Positions 63,966 to 64,000 of a stretch of 64,000 bases of DNA are shown one piece after another; position 1 is the first letter of the stretch; each line of letters starts with the position of its first letter. The notes beneath the pieces were generated by a model. It had not been told where the DNA came from. It saw nothing but the letters and a program-made list of their open reading frames with translations, and searched no databases. Both the position numbers and the translations under genes were made by a program. Source of the stretch: Durusdinium trenchii (taxonomy: Eukaryota; Sar; Dinophyceae; Suessiales; Symbiodiniaceae); assembly GCA_963970005.1 (NCBI GenBank), contig CAXAMN010023317.1:286508-350507 (forward strand). The letters run 5' to 3'.

Positions 63966-64000
63966 TGTATGTATGCAATGTGTGCATGCAATGTATGTAT
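63647..64000. repeat. (GTAT)n / TAATG microsatellite to the window end
   Basis: Units GTAT, TGAATG, TTAATG, TAATG and GTATGTAAT alternate. It is of the same kind as the tract after copy A and probably is the 3' tail of yet another LINE copy beyond the window. Confidence 0.85.

Overview
The window reads as nuclear DNA of a dinoflagellate, most likely a Symbiodiniaceae-type alga. The evidence is: genes broken into many very short exons on one strand; introns that start with GC or GA as often as GT and end in AG followed by G; large amounts of simple-sequence DNA; and many decayed retroelements whose reverse transcriptase, endonuclease and zinc-finger motifs are of the kind that fills dinoflagellate genomes. 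No prokaryotic gene organisation, rRNA, tRNA or CRISPR array was seen. All exon joins are my own, made by reading frames across AG|G acceptors, and have no transcript support.

Region by region. 1-1190 is simple-sequence DNA. 2041-5483 (+) holds the 3' part of a 1,4-alpha-glucan (glycogen/starch) branching enzyme gene, rebuilt from nine exons. 7244-11269 (+) holds a string of 21-92 nt exons that together encode a coiled-coil protein. 13,985-14,405 is a fold-back repeat. 15.5-31.5 kb is a retroelement graveyard: a LINE 3' fragment, a Copia fragment, a LINE with a duplicated endonuclease segment, an opposing LINE RT, several Cys/His modules, a second fold-back repeat at 28.1-28.3 kb, and a decayed element (-) that combines a methyltransferase-like module, RT and RNase H in a DIRS-like order. 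32,542-45,850 (+) holds a single-domain voltage-gated cation channel gene with two C-terminal EF-hands. 46-64 kb is a head-to-tail array of one LINE family on the minus strand: copy C (6.8 kb, frameshifted), copy B (2.4 kb, 5'-truncated) and copy A (7.7 kb, almost intact), separated by (TACA)n tracts.

The most interesting object is that LINE family. Its second ORF carries a ubiquitin-specific-protease-like domain (Cys box and His box both present) in front of the endonuclease and RT, and ends in an RNase H-like region and three zinc-binding modules. Both full-length copies begin exactly with the last nine bases of the dinoflagellate spliced leader, which suggests that the element is mobilised as a trans-spliced mRNA.

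The three host genes all lie on the plus strand, as expected for dinoflagellate unidirectional gene arrays. I see no functional link between them.
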